Shown here one piece after another: positions 52,241-61,498 of a DNA stretch of 64,000 nt. The stretch's first letter is position 1. Every line of letters begins with the position of its first letter. Made by a program: the position numbers and the translations under genes. The stretch is from Bacteroidota bacterium (GTDB taxonomy: Bacteria > Bacteroidota > Bacteroidia > Chitinophagales > Chitinophagaceae). A model generated the notes under the pieces. It had not been told where the DNA came from and did no database searches. It saw only the letters and a program-made list of their open reading frames with translations. Location: contig JABDDT010000004.1 of assembly GCA_013287475.1 (NCBI GenBank), positions 885-64,884 of the forward strand, written 5' to 3'.

Positions 52241-53119
52241 TCAGCTCGCTCTTTTCAACTGACTGCTCACTCTGGGCAGCGCCACGATGAACAAAACAAA
52301 AAGTGCCGTTACTAATTTTAAAAAATTGGGATCGATTCCCATAGCCAGACTGAATGCAAGCACCAGTTGAAAAATAAGACTCCCTGCTAAAACAAATAAA
52401 ATCTGCAGGCCGATATTTGAAACATTCATCCAGATTCGAAGTGCATCTGCAATCAGTACAGATCCTAAACCGGTAATTACTATACCGATACCCATATTAA
52501 TATCTGCAAAACTCTGATATTGGGCAACGAGGAATCCGCTCAGTGCAGTTAATGCATTGGCAATGGCGAGACCAATAATTTTAATGAAATCATTATTAAT
52601 TCCCATTGATTTAGTCATGATGGGGTTGTTACCCGTAGCTCGCATGCCAATACCAAAATCAGTTAGCAATAAATAACGCAGCAAAAAAATCAATACGATG
52701 ATAATGAGTAAAGCCACGAATAGCTGGTTATATATATCATTATTGAAAATGGAGAGGGTATTAAATATGGAGTGAATATTAATCAGTGGTACATTGGATC
52801 TTCCAAGAATAATCAGGTTAACGGAGTACAATCCTGTCATAACTAAAATTCCAGCAAGCAGCGCATCAATTCTCAGCTTTGTGTGTATCAGGGCAGTGCA
52901 GATTCCGGCAACCGAACCTGCTATCATGCATAAAGGCAAAACAGCCAGGACAGGCCAGTGATTGGATAACAATACTGCCGTAACTACAGCACCCAAAGTA
53001 TAACTTCCATCAGTCGTTATGTCGGGGATATTGAATATTTTCATCGTGATGAAGATACCCAGGGCCATCGGGCCAAGGCAAATTGATAATTGGAGGGCAG
53101 TTAAGTAGAACTGGCTCAT
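52241..53119 (-). CDS. ABC transporter permease (TrpY-like)
   Basis: A 292-residue inner-membrane permease with about eight helices of the branched-chain/TrpY-like permease family. PMALGIFITMKIFNIPDITTDGSYTLGA is at about 17-45 and GIGIVITGLGSVLIADAL at about 205-222; the latter is the cytoplasmic coupling loop typical of the group. It overlaps the substrate-binding protein gene by four bases (ATGA) and lies 17 bases before the ATPase, so all three are one operon. The imported ligand is unknown. Confidence 0.93.
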   Translation of the reverse strand: MSQFYLTALQLSICLGPMALGIFITMKIFNIPDITTDGSYTLGAVVTAVLLSNHWPVLAVLPLCMIAGSVAGICTALIHTKLRIDALLAGILVMTGLYSVNLIILGRSNVPLINIHSIFNTLSIFNNDIYNQLFVALLIIIVLIFLLRYLLLTDFGIGMRATGNNPIMTKSMGINNDFIKIIGLAIANALTALSGFLVAQYQSFADINMGIGIVITGLGSVLIADALRIWMNVSNIGLQILFVLAGSLIFQLVLAFSLAMGIDPNFLKLVTALFVLFIVALPRVSSQLKRAS

Positions 53120-54096
53120 TGAACTGGTTGGAAATTTGAAGGTATGATAATACCGAATTTTTTGGCAGTAGCGGGGTTAAAGACTTTTTTTCGAAGCGCA
53201 ACCATTTCCCAGTGGAGGCCTGCGGTATTTTTAGTTTTCAGAAATTGTGCAGCCTCATGCCCTGCCTGGTAACCCCATTGATAAATATCTGCGCCATATG
53301 CGGCCAATGCACCTCTTTCAACTAACCCGGCTTCACTCGTAAAAATGGGAATATTTTTTTGATTGCATGACTGAATAATAGTTTCAAATGATTCGAAAAC
53401 AATATTATCTGGGTTGGCAAAAAATACATCTAAATTTTTTGAAAGCAGGGAAGCAGTTACAAGTTGTACATCAGCCGTTGAATTAACAGGTTGAATAATA
53501 AGATCGATATTATTGCCGTTCGCTAATTTCCTGATCCGATCCATGGATTCAACCGACTGGGGTTCGGATTGATTAAAGATCATGCCCACTCTTAATCTGC
53601 CTGATTTTGGTTTTATAACTTTAGGAATAAGTAAAAAGGAGGTATCGATATAATCAAGTGTTTCGCCGACGCCAAATAAATTAGGGGGAGGATTATTTTG
53701 CGCATCATTTACTTTCATCAGGGAAGGAGTTGGAGATACCATCATAAATATGGGAATATCTTTTGTGTTTTGCACCGCTGTAATAGTCGACAAAGAAGGA
53801 TTTGTTCCGATCAGTGTCACTTGTTGTGAAATAAAATATTTCATTATTTGTGTAAGCGTGGGAATATTACCCTGAGCATTACGATAAATTATTTTCAGTG
53901 TGCCTTTTTTCTCATCGAACCCATCATTACGGAGCGCATCAAAAAATCCAATTTTAGCCTGTTCAATCGTATTGTCCTGAAACGCATCAACAAAACCGAT
54001 TACTGGTACGCCTGAATTACTATGACTATTGCAGGCCAGATTCAAAGTGATTGCAAACAAGCCCAGCCAATTATAAATTGATTTTTTAAATATCAT
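53116..54096 (-). CDS. ABC transporter substrate-binding lipoprotein (TrpX-like)
   Basis: A 326-residue lipoprotein with signal and lipobox (FAITLNLACNS, Cys22). The body is of the ABC_sub_bind family (PF04392): VIGFVDAFQDNTIEQAKIGFF at about 32-52, LIGTNPSLSTITAVQNTKDIPIFMMVS in the middle, and VERGALAAYGADIYQWGYQAGHEAA near the C-terminus. The fold is a two-lobed periplasmic binding protein; known members bind aromatic amino acids. A -7-like box (CAAAAGTA on the plus strand, 54156-54163) may drive the operon. Confidence 0.93.
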   Translation of the reverse strand: MIFKKSIYNWLGLFAITLNLACNSHSNSGVPVIGFVDAFQDNTIEQAKIGFFDALRNDGFDEKKGTLKIIYRNAQGNIPTLTQIMKYFISQQVTLIGTNPSLSTITAVQNTKDIPIFMMVSPTPSLMKVNDAQNNPPPNLFGVGETLDYIDTSFLLIPKVIKPKSGRLRVGMIFNQSEPQSVESMDRIRKLANGNNIDLIIQPVNSTADVQLVTASLLSKNLDVFFANPDNIVFESFETIIQSCNQKNIPIFTSEAGLVERGALAAYGADIYQWGYQAGHEAAQFLKTKNTAGLHWEMVALRKKVFNPATAKKFGIIIPSNFQPVQ

Positions 54097-54203
54097 TCCA
54101 TGGAGAAATTAATTTGTTATAAGAAGAAGCTTCATGATAGCTCATGTAAACATTTCAAAAGTAAATAATAATATTGCCAACTCCGGTTAACCATTGGTGT
54201 GAA

Positions 54204-55739
54204 TTAAGGAACCCATTCGCCAGTCTTTAGCGATTCAATAAGCTTTGGATCATTAACCGACAGGGGCGGAAGCCAGTCACCAAGACGATCACGATTCCAC
54301 CAGAGGCCATCAGGATTGCCCGGTTTGGCGAATGAATAGCGATACAACACAGCCCTGATATAACGCGGTGGTTTATCGAGGAAAGGATTATCGGCAAATA
54401 AACTTAATGCACCATCATCGTTGTGAAGAAGCTTTGAAATAAGGTTGACCGTCCAGGGATATTCTTCCGGTGTCGACATGGCAGCGAACCACATTTGCCA
54501 GTCCAAACGAAGATGGTAAGGTGCGATTTGCGGAGGTCTTATATCCAGGTCAACGGGCAGGCCTTTATAGGGGTATGCTTTCCAGTGTGCATTGCTGTCG
54601 GGGATTTCATCCATCGTTCCTTCGAAGACCACATTAAAACGTTCACGACCCACAGATCCAAATGCGCCATAAGTATTCACAAGATCGTAAGGATCGAATG
54701 AAGTGTTCATGATCTGTCTCGGTGATAAAATATTAAACACGGGCTGAATACTTAAAACTGCGATAAGGACAGTAATTATCCATGCAGTGATATTCATCGG
54801 ACGGGAAGGTTCAGCATTGGCAATTGCTTCTTTAGCCTTACTGACGATCAATCGGGGAAGGAGCTTTGACCAGAAGCCGTCGTCGAAGCATGCCAGTGCT
54901 GGAAGAATAGTAAGCCAGTTCAGAAACGAAAGATTCCCGCTGAGTACGAGAATGATCTGTAGAAGTACAATAACTATTCCTGCGATATGACGTGCAATGC
55001 GCGGCCCGAATACAAACCAGGGCGCGATGAGCTCAGCAAGAAAATTATACCATACGCCCATTTTCAAAACTGCACGGGGCAGAAAATGAAACCATCGGCT
55101 AAAGGGACCAGCCAGCGGTTGGGTTTCAAAATGATAATAGAGTGCAGTACCATTCCGCCATACTTCATCACCGCGTATCTTGATCATTCCTGAGCCAAGC
55201 ATGATTCGGAAAGTCAGCCAACGAAACAATACAATAATTTGAACCGGAGGAGCGCGCTTTGGAAAAGGACGCGTGTCAAGCAAAGGACAAAGAAAGATAG
55301 CAAGAAATCCGGTTTCAAGCAGCTGAATCTCCCATCCGTATCCATACCATTCCTGTCCCAGATGAACGAATGACATATACAGAATCCAGAGTATCCCGAG
55401 TATGATTGCATTCGCAAAGCCGGCCATCACAAGACAGGAAAGGGTGAATCCTATCCATGCTGCTGTAAGAAGATTTGAATCTGAATGACCAAACCAAAAT
55501 AATGATGGAAGCCGCGCAAAGCCTGCACCAGGCGATCCAAGTGCTTCACTAACCCGCTGAATGAATACGCCGACCGGAAGTAAACCGTCTTTTCCAATGA
55601 GGGGAATAATCTGATTGATCGCCACAAGAAAAGCTACGGCATAGATCGCTCCAAGCAAACGAAGAATGACAAAGCGGGTGAGCCAGTAGGTAGGACGGGC
55701 ATTATCCGTAGTATCATCTCTTCGGAAAATATTGTGCAT
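54204..55739 (-). CDS. Lipase maturation factor family membrane protein
   Basis: A 511-residue membrane protein with about ten helices and the signature of the lipase maturation factor (LMF) family. Examples are ILRLLGAIYAVAFLVAINQIIPLIGKDGLLPV at about 28-59, GQEWYGYGWEIQLLETGFLAIFLCP at about 128-152, LTFRIMLGSGMIKIRGDEVWRN and LYYHFETQPLAGPFSRWFHFLP. In animals the family folds lipases in the ER; bacterial members have no known role. The final LFADNPFLDKPPRYIRAVLYRY is also typical. The gene follows the 835-residue exported protein by 18 bases, so they are likely co-transcribed. Confidence 0.92.
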   Translation of the reverse strand: MHNIFRRDDTTDNARPTYWLTRFVILRLLGAIYAVAFLVAINQIIPLIGKDGLLPVGVFIQRVSEALGSPGAGFARLPSLFWFGHSDSNLLTAAWIGFTLSCLVMAGFANAIILGILWILYMSFVHLGQEWYGYGWEIQLLETGFLAIFLCPLLDTRPFPKRAPPVQIIVLFRWLTFRIMLGSGMIKIRGDEVWRNGTALYYHFETQPLAGPFSRWFHFLPRAVLKMGVWYNFLAELIAPWFVFGPRIARHIAGIVIVLLQIILVLSGNLSFLNWLTILPALACFDDGFWSKLLPRLIVSKAKEAIANAEPSRPMNITAWIITVLIAVLSIQPVFNILSPRQIMNTSFDPYDLVNTYGAFGSVGRERFNVVFEGTMDEIPDSNAHWKAYPYKGLPVDLDIRPPQIAPYHLRLDWQMWFAAMSTPEEYPWTVNLISKLLHNDDGALSLFADNPFLDKPPRYIRAVLYRYSFAKPGNPDGLWWNRDRLGDWLPPLSVNDPKLIESLKTGEWVP

Positions 55740-55757
55740 TTTATTTTGCCCTTTAGG

Positions 55758-58265
55758 CTAGTCTTTAAGAACATGCATTGTTCCAATCAAATTATTCTTG
55801 TTATAACCATAAATACTGAGCAAATAAGTACCTGAAGTTAAAAAATTTGTATTTACAACAACGTTGGTCTTGTTACTTATCTGTTGCTGATAGACGATTT
55901 CCCCTGATACATTATAGATGATAACGACATAAGTTTTACTATCACTTAATCCGTTAATGCTGATGGACTGGCTGAAAGGGTTTGGATATGAATTAATGGT
56001 CTGATTCGGGAAATCCGGATCGGTTATCCCATTGATTGTATTGCGGGTTATTTGCAAACTATCAATGGCTGTTTGAGAAGTAAAACAGGTATCACTGGTT
56101 TTCATGCGTACATATATCTCGTTGGAGCCAACATTCAAAGTGGAAGTATTCAAACTAAGTGAATTACTGTTGCCTTCAGTTTGTAGTATCCTTGTAATTG
56201 AAGGGTCGCTCGCAAAAGTATATGTCGGCATAGCTCCTCCGCCTCCTGTGTTGGTTGCTGTAATAATTACCGGGTTAGAACCGCTGGTTACGGATGAAAT
56301 ATTGGAAGATAGTGTTACGACCGGGGTAACAGGACTTACCACCGTGAAAGTGTAAGAAACTGTTTGAGTAATGGTGGCATTTGAATCCATTAAAGAAATA
56401 TTATGTGTACCTGTTAAAAGGTTGTTTGTATTAAAAGAGCAACTGTTGTCCTGCGCAATGGATAACCTGGTATTATCCAAGTAGATTTTTACAAAAGTTC
56501 CTGTGGTGGTATCCGGTAAATTCAGGATATTTAATTTCTGCAATCCCTGGTTTTGGCAATAACTACTATCCAGTCCCATAACAACTGGCAATCCATTCAA
56601 TATACTATCTGAACTACCCTGTACTTTTAGTTTGTATAACATTCTGCCCAGGGTAAGATACCATGTAGTATCCCTGAAATATGTTAAGCCCAGTGGAGAA
56701 CAGATTTCAGTTATTTGTCCGGTAGACCTGTTTCTAAAATATCTTCGATTAGCTGAGGCAGCATTTTTACTGAAGAAAGTCAGGTCACCGTTGGGACCTA
56801 ATAAATCTATCTTACAGTCATTAGGGAAAGCTGTCATTTGATTGCTTGTTCCAAGACTATCCCTTAACCAGATTTGCATGTGCCCTGAAAGATCCGGTTT
56901 TGAATAAGCAATGTATTTATCATTTATCTGGTAAGTTCCGGACCCATTCATTCCCCAATCACTTAATAATATATCCGTTTGACCATTATAAAAATGCAAA
57001 GAATAGGTTTGGTTAGAGCAACAGGGGTCCTGTTTAGTGTAGACAACATTTTTTCCATCAGTTAATGGATATACATTCCACTTATTACCCAAATTATTGG
57101 TCAATAAAGTAGTTGTGTTATTCATATAACTGTAAATATTATAGTCATTACCCCAATATGCAACCTCCCCGTTGGAAGCCAGGTCGTTATCGGAATTCCC
57201 GGCCGACGAAGAAATAATTGTACTCGAAGCTGTTTGAAGGTTTCTGAAGTAAAGCAAAGTATCATTTGAAAAAATAGCATTATTGCCCGCTACCTTCATT
57301 GAAAAGGCCGAATTGGCAGGACCGAGAGGATATAACATATTGGTATTCCAATCATAAAATGAATCTAAAAAATTTGCATTCACTGTTGTAAAAATTGCAC
57401 CATAATTAGTGAGGGTCGAAGCTTCATTATGATTAAAACCCATAACAAGAGGACCCGGAAATGGAATTACCGTCGAGTCGCCGGTTGCAATGTTTACGAT
57501 TCTTGATCTGGATATATAGGAGTTATTATCATTCATTGTATTCAGACTTCCTGCCCACCATGAATTCGAAACTAGAAGTTTGTTATAATTAAAATCCAGA
57601 ATTTGGTCACCAGCCGCAAATACCTCTTGAATGTTTTGACTGTTTTCTACAAGTATCGGTGCCTGAAATACCGTGCTTTGTCCGCGCGCGTCAGTAGCCG
57701 TGAAATTAATATTTGCTGAAACACCTTCATACGCGGATAAATCTATCATTGAGTCTACTGAGTCTCCGGTATTGATGTTCAATCCCGTGAAGCCTGTATT
57801 AAGGTCTCCACTTACATTCAGATTACAACCACTGCTGTCTGTACACTTTGCCTTTAGATGAATCAAAGGAGTTGCCGTTGAATAACTTAGTGGAGATTCT
57901 ACTATTAAAACAGGAGGAATATCATAAATAAAATCCTGACTGGCCGTTTGCTGATTACCCTGATTATCATTTGCAGTTACTATTGCTGTTAAAGTACCTT
58001 GGGTCAGCCCCGCCATTGACATACTGCCTTCATAGTAGCCACTTACAGGATTAAGTATAAGAGCTGTTTGTCTTCCGCTAACATTTGCTGATGCTATTGA
58101 AATGGGCAAAGTGGATGATATTGCTACCTGTATTAGAAGTGTTCCACTTACAAATTCCAATGAATGTGGATTTTGAAATGGGGAATAAAAAGTTATAAAG
58201 ATATTTTGTGCAAACGAAGTTTGGAAAATCAGATAAAAAATCACAGTTCCGGTCAATTTTTTCAT
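55758..58265 (-). CDS. Exported beta-propeller-like protein with sorting domain
   Basis: An 835-residue secreted protein with a signal peptide (about 1-19, ending SFAQ). An Ig-like region follows (about 20-210), with AIVTANDNQGNQQTASQDF. The middle (about 215-565) has repeating blade-like units ending in aromatic residues (GEVAYWGNDYNIYSYMNNTT; YIAYSKPDLSGHMQIWLRD) and looks like a TolB/WD-type propeller. Further Ig-like strands run from about 570 to 745, and the last 80 residues form a T9SS-type sorting domain (SYPNPFSQSISINGLSD...GTYLLSIYGYN). Surface-displayed, with unknown ligand. It heads a two-gene run with the lipase maturation factor homologue. Confidence 0.8.
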   Translation of the reverse strand: MKKLTGTVIFYLIFQTSFAQNIFITFYSPFQNPHSLEFVSGTLLIQVAISSTLPISIASANVSGRQTALILNPVSGYYEGSMSMAGLTQGTLTAIVTANDNQGNQQTASQDFIYDIPPVLIVESPLSYSTATPLIHLKAKCTDSSGCNLNVSGDLNTGFTGLNINTGDSVDSMIDLSAYEGVSANINFTATDARGQSTVFQAPILVENSQNIQEVFAAGDQILDFNYNKLLVSNSWWAGSLNTMNDNNSYISRSRIVNIATGDSTVIPFPGPLVMGFNHNEASTLTNYGAIFTTVNANFLDSFYDWNTNMLYPLGPANSAFSMKVAGNNAIFSNDTLLYFRNLQTASSTIISSSAGNSDNDLASNGEVAYWGNDYNIYSYMNNTTTLLTNNLGNKWNVYPLTDGKNVVYTKQDPCCSNQTYSLHFYNGQTDILLSDWGMNGSGTYQINDKYIAYSKPDLSGHMQIWLRDSLGTSNQMTAFPNDCKIDLLGPNGDLTFFSKNAASANRRYFRNRSTGQITEICSPLGLTYFRDTTWYLTLGRMLYKLKVQGSSDSILNGLPVVMGLDSSYCQNQGLQKLNILNLPDTTTGTFVKIYLDNTRLSIAQDNSCSFNTNNLLTGTHNISLMDSNATITQTVSYTFTVVSPVTPVVTLSSNISSVTSGSNPVIITATNTGGGGAMPTYTFASDPSITRILQTEGNSNSLSLNTSTLNVGSNEIYVRMKTSDTCFTSQTAIDSLQITRNTINGITDPDFPNQTINSYPNPFSQSISINGLSDSKTYVVIIYNVSGEIVYQQQISNKTNVVVNTNFLTSGTYLLSIYGYNKNNLIGTMHVLKD

Positions 58266-58603
58266 CTCAGGATAAATTAATCATCTGTTTGAGAATTTCC
58301 ATTCTAATTAACTGGAAGATTACCTTATAAAAATATACCGATTTTTTCGTAAATGAAATTGGTTTTTACTAATGAGCTATCCGGAATGGCGGGATTAACT
58401 AAATCTAAACAAAGCATTCAAAACGCTTGGTATGAACCAGTTAACCGGGAGTCACGGGAATTAAACGAAAGCGATTTTTGTAAAGGAAGGACAAACAACA
58501 TGCGATTCCTGTTGAAATGGACGCTGAAATGATTTAAAATCTCAAACTATTGTATTCAAAATGAAGGAGCGATAGGTTAAATTTATTGACCAATTTACAA
58601 AAA
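58266..58603 (+). other. Intergenic region with a doubtful 59-codon frame
   Basis: This 338-base gap holds no recognised gene. A complete frame of 59 codons runs from ATG 58353 to 58532 (begins MKLVFTNELSGMAG, has NAWYEPVNRESRELNESDF in the middle). It has no ribosome site or family, so chance is likely. No terminator or clear promoter is visible. Confidence 0.3.
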
Positions 58604-59299
58604 ATGAAATCTTTGCAGGAACCTATAACTAAAATTACTACCGGAAGATTTGCGTTAATCGCAGGAATTGCGATGGTTTTCATGGGAGCAACTCCCTATG
58701 CTGAGTTTTTTGTTTATCATAAACTTGTCGTTTCGGGCAGTGCTGAAGTAACAGTCAAAAATATTTTAGCGAATAAAAACCTCTTCATTACAGGCATATT
58801 TGGTTACCTAATAAACTTTATTGCAGATGTGGTTGCTGCCTGGGCGTTTTATGGGTTACTCAAACCGGTAAATGAGATGCTTTCCCTGCTTACGGCCTGG
58901 TTAAGGTTGGTGTATACCGTAATCAGTTTAGCTGCGCTCCTTAATCTTCTTACAGTTTTAAGGTTAGTGAACAGTGCTGAATATTTAACAATATTTGATG
59001 CTGATCAATTGCATTACCAGGTCATGTTCTCTCTTCATGCTTTCCGGGACGGTTGGACATTTGCGTATTATTTTTTTGGAATTCACTTGATACTCTTAGG
59101 TTATTTAATTTTCAAGTCTTCCTATATACCCAGGATAATCGGAGTCTTATTAATCGCTGATGGTCTGGGGTGGATTATAAATACCATACAACCGGTTATT
59201 TTTCCACATATAAATTTGGAGTTTATAGCTATAACCTTCTTTGGAGAATTGGTATTATTATTTTGGCTGCTCATTAAAGGTCCAAAGATTCAGGTGTAG
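58604..59299 (+). CDS. DUF4386 family membrane protein
   Basis: A 231-residue integral membrane protein with six hydrophobic helices of the DUF4386 family: RFALIAGIAMVFMGATPYAEFFVY at about 16-39, NLFITGIFGYLINFIADVVAAWAFYGLLKPVN, then WLRLVYTVISLAALLNLLTVLRL, and FGIHLILLGYLIFKSSYIPRIIGVLLI. Function unknown. The start is ATG 58604; a TTG six codons upstream is in frame but less likely. It is followed after 37 bases by an esterase gene in the same direction. Confidence 0.88.
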   Translation: MKSLQEPITKITTGRFALIAGIAMVFMGATPYAEFFVYHKLVVSGSAEVTVKNILANKNLFITGIFGYLINFIADVVAAWAFYGLLKPVNEMLSLLTAWLRLVYTVISLAALLNLLTVLRLVNSAEYLTIFDADQLHYQVMFSLHAFRDGWTFAYYFFGIHLILLGYLIFKSSYIPRIIGVLLIADGLGWIINTIQPVIFPHINLEFIAITFFGELVLLFWLLIKGPKIQV

Positions 59300-59336
59300 A
59301 AATTGACTATATTCAGCTAATGAAAAAAGTTAGGAA

Positions 59337-60113
59337 ATGAAAAACATACAATCTATCAGTTTTCTTTTGATACCTCTTTTAGCATTGAATGTTCAATTTG
59401 CTTTTTCACAGTCCTCAAGATTCAGTGCGGGTAAGTATGGAAATGATAAAGGCGATACATTGAAATACAGGATGCTTTTTCCTGATGCGGATACATTGCG
59501 CAAATACCCGTTAGTAATTTTTTTACATGGATCCGGGGAGCGCGGCAGTGATAACGAGGCGCAATTAAAATGGGGCGTAATGAATTTTGCAACAGATCAG
59601 AATATGATCATGCATCCGGCCATCGTGATTGCACCTCAGTGCCCGGAGAAAATGGGCTGGTCCAATTTCTCGCGTGGTAAAACCAGTTCGGATATGCACC
59701 TTCTGCCTGAACCAAGCAAACCCATGGAATTGTTGATCGGACTTATCCATCAATTAATCAAAACAATGCCTGTGGATACTAACCGCATTTATATCACCGG
59801 GCTTTCAATGGGTGGCTTTGGAACCTATGATGCTATAGAAAGATACCCTGGTTTATTTGCCGCAGCAGTTCCTGTTTGTGGAGGAGGTGATGTTTCTAAA
59901 GTTTCAACTATTACTCATTTGCCTGTCTGGGTTTTCCAGGGTGCGGAAGATCCGGCTGTGAATCCCTCTTATGCCCTTGATATGCTGGAGGCCTTAACTA
60001 AATCCGGCGCTCACCCCGGATTTACCCAATATCCGGAAGTCGGACATTTTTCATGGCTCGGTGCTTATAGTGATCCGTTGATGATGGAATGGCTTTTTAA
60101 GCAGCATAAATAA
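59337..60113 (+). CDS. Exported alpha/beta hydrolase (esterase)
   Basis: A 258-residue secreted esterase with a signal peptide (about 1-24, ending AFSQ). The alpha/beta fold has LVIFLHGSGERGSDNEAQLKWGV at about 60-82, the nucleophile elbow GLSMGGFGT at about 154-162 (the Ser in GLSMG), AGAEDPAV-like VWVFQGAEDPAVNPS with the acid Asp, and EVGHFSWLGAYSDP with the catalytic His. It resembles the phospholipase/carboxylesterase and feruloyl-esterase-like group found in plant polysaccharide loci. It heads a cluster with another esterase and a fucosidase. Confidence 0.9.
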   Translation: MKNIQSISFLLIPLLALNVQFAFSQSSRFSAGKYGNDKGDTLKYRMLFPDADTLRKYPLVIFLHGSGERGSDNEAQLKWGVMNFATDQNMIMHPAIVIAPQCPEKMGWSNFSRGKTSSDMHLLPEPSKPMELLIGLIHQLIKTMPVDTNRIYITGLSMGGFGTYDAIERYPGLFAAAVPVCGGGDVSKVSTITHLPVWVFQGAEDPAVNPSYALDMLEALTKSGAHPGFTQYPEVGHFSWLGAYSDPLMMEWLFKQHK

Positions 60114-60166
60114 AAGAAGCAGAAGCTTACATTGATACAAAAATTTGCCGAAAGTCACCCGTAAGA

Positions 60167-61459
60167 ATGAAAAATAATCGAAGGGAGTTCCTGAAATTTT
60201 CCGGCCTTGCCGGACTGGGCATGGCCGGAGGTATTATGAAAGGCTTTTCAGCGGATTTCACCCTGAGCGATTATCCTAAAACAATGAACAAGAAGAATCC
60301 CAATGATTTTAATGATGAAGAGCTTTCCATGATTGGCTTATATGGTCCCTGGGCTGCATCCCTTACCGCGAATAAATTACCTTCTTTTTCATTTAGGAAT
60401 TCTGAATGGACCAATATAGAATCATGGCGTCCTGTCGCAAGCCAAAGGGTTAAAGACAGGATGTCTATTCCTGATATCGGTGGACTGCCGGAAGTCCGTG
60501 TGATAAAAGAAATTGAATTTGATGGTTTATTGATACAGGAATTGCAATGGCAACTTCCCTATGGCCGACCTACAGAAGCGACCCTTTTGAAACCTTTACA
60601 TGCAAACAGACCTCTTCCCGGTGTACTTGCATTCCATGATCATGGAGGCAATAAATATTTCGGCAAAAGAAAAATTACAAAGACAGAAAATACACTGCAT
60701 CCTTTATTGGTTGCACATCAGAAGGAATATTATTCCGGACTGGCCTGGGCGAATGAACTGGCCAAAAAAGGATATGTCGTATTAGTACCTGATGCTTTTG
60801 CTTTTGGGAGCCGGCGTGTGATGCTGCGGGACGTTCCGAAATCTTTGAGGAGGGGTTTGAATGACGATGATCCGGAGAATTCTGACAATATCACTGCTTA
60901 TAATAGTTGGGCATCAGACCATGAACATATCATGGCTAAATCCTTATTCAGCGCAGGCACTTCATGGCCAGCTATGTTTTTTGCGGAAGATCAGAAAGCG
61001 CTGGATATACTCTGTTCACTGAAAGACGTCGATGCTAAACGTGTTGGATGCGCCGGACTTTCCGGTGGTGGTCTTCGGACAGTCTTCATGGGCGGCCTCG
61101 ATCCCAGGATCCAATGTGCTATTAGCGTAGGATTCATGACAACCTGGAAAGATTTCTTATTATACAAGTCAGTTACGCATACATGGATGGTATACGTACC
61201 TCTTCTTCCCATGGAATTGAATTTTCCCGAAATACTCGGGTTGCGCATACCATTGCCAACGCTCATATTGAATGATAAAGAAGATGAATTATATTCTCCT
61301 GAAGAAATGAAAGAGGCTGACAGGATCCTAGCCGAGCTGTATCATAAAGCAGGTGCTGATGACCGTTATAAATGCTCATATTATCCGGGTCCGCATAAAT
61401 TTGATGAAGCTATGCAGGCTGAAGCTTTTTCTTGGTTTGACCGCTGGCTAAAAAGATGA
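60167..61459 (+). CDS. Tat-exported acetylxylan-esterase-like hydrolase
   Basis: A 430-residue alpha/beta hydrolase with a twin-arginine signal (NNRREFLKFSGLAGLGMAGG, RR at 5-6). The fold matches the AB_hydrolase_7/acetylxylan esterase-like family: ATLLKPLHANRPLPGVLAFHDHGG at about 140-163, KKGYVVLVPDAFAFGSRRVML, and the nucleophile in GCAGLSGGGLRTVFMGGLDPRI. PTLILNDKEDELYSP carries the acid and YYPGPHKFDEAM the His. The family removes acyl groups from plant glycans. It is 53 bases from the preceding esterase and 39 bases from the fucosidase start. Confidence 0.88.
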   Translation: MKNNRREFLKFSGLAGLGMAGGIMKGFSADFTLSDYPKTMNKKNPNDFNDEELSMIGLYGPWAASLTANKLPSFSFRNSEWTNIESWRPVASQRVKDRMSIPDIGGLPEVRVIKEIEFDGLLIQELQWQLPYGRPTEATLLKPLHANRPLPGVLAFHDHGGNKYFGKRKITKTENTLHPLLVAHQKEYYSGLAWANELAKKGYVVLVPDAFAFGSRRVMLRDVPKSLRRGLNDDDPENSDNITAYNSWASDHEHIMAKSLFSAGTSWPAMFFAEDQKALDILCSLKDVDAKRVGCAGLSGGGLRTVFMGGLDPRIQCAISVGFMTTWKDFLLYKSVTHTWMVYVPLLPMELNFPEILGLRIPLPTLILNDKEDELYSPEEMKEADRILAELYHKAGADDRYKCSYYPGPHKFDEAMQAEAFSWFDRWLKR

Positions 61460-61498
61460 ATTTTGTCATATATTAAGGGAAGATCTACTTTTAAGCAT

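Noticed and set aside
58353-58532. A complete 59-codon frame upstream of the DUF4386 gene
   Set aside because: No ribosome site, no family likeness and a composition close to random; kept only as a note on the intergenic region.
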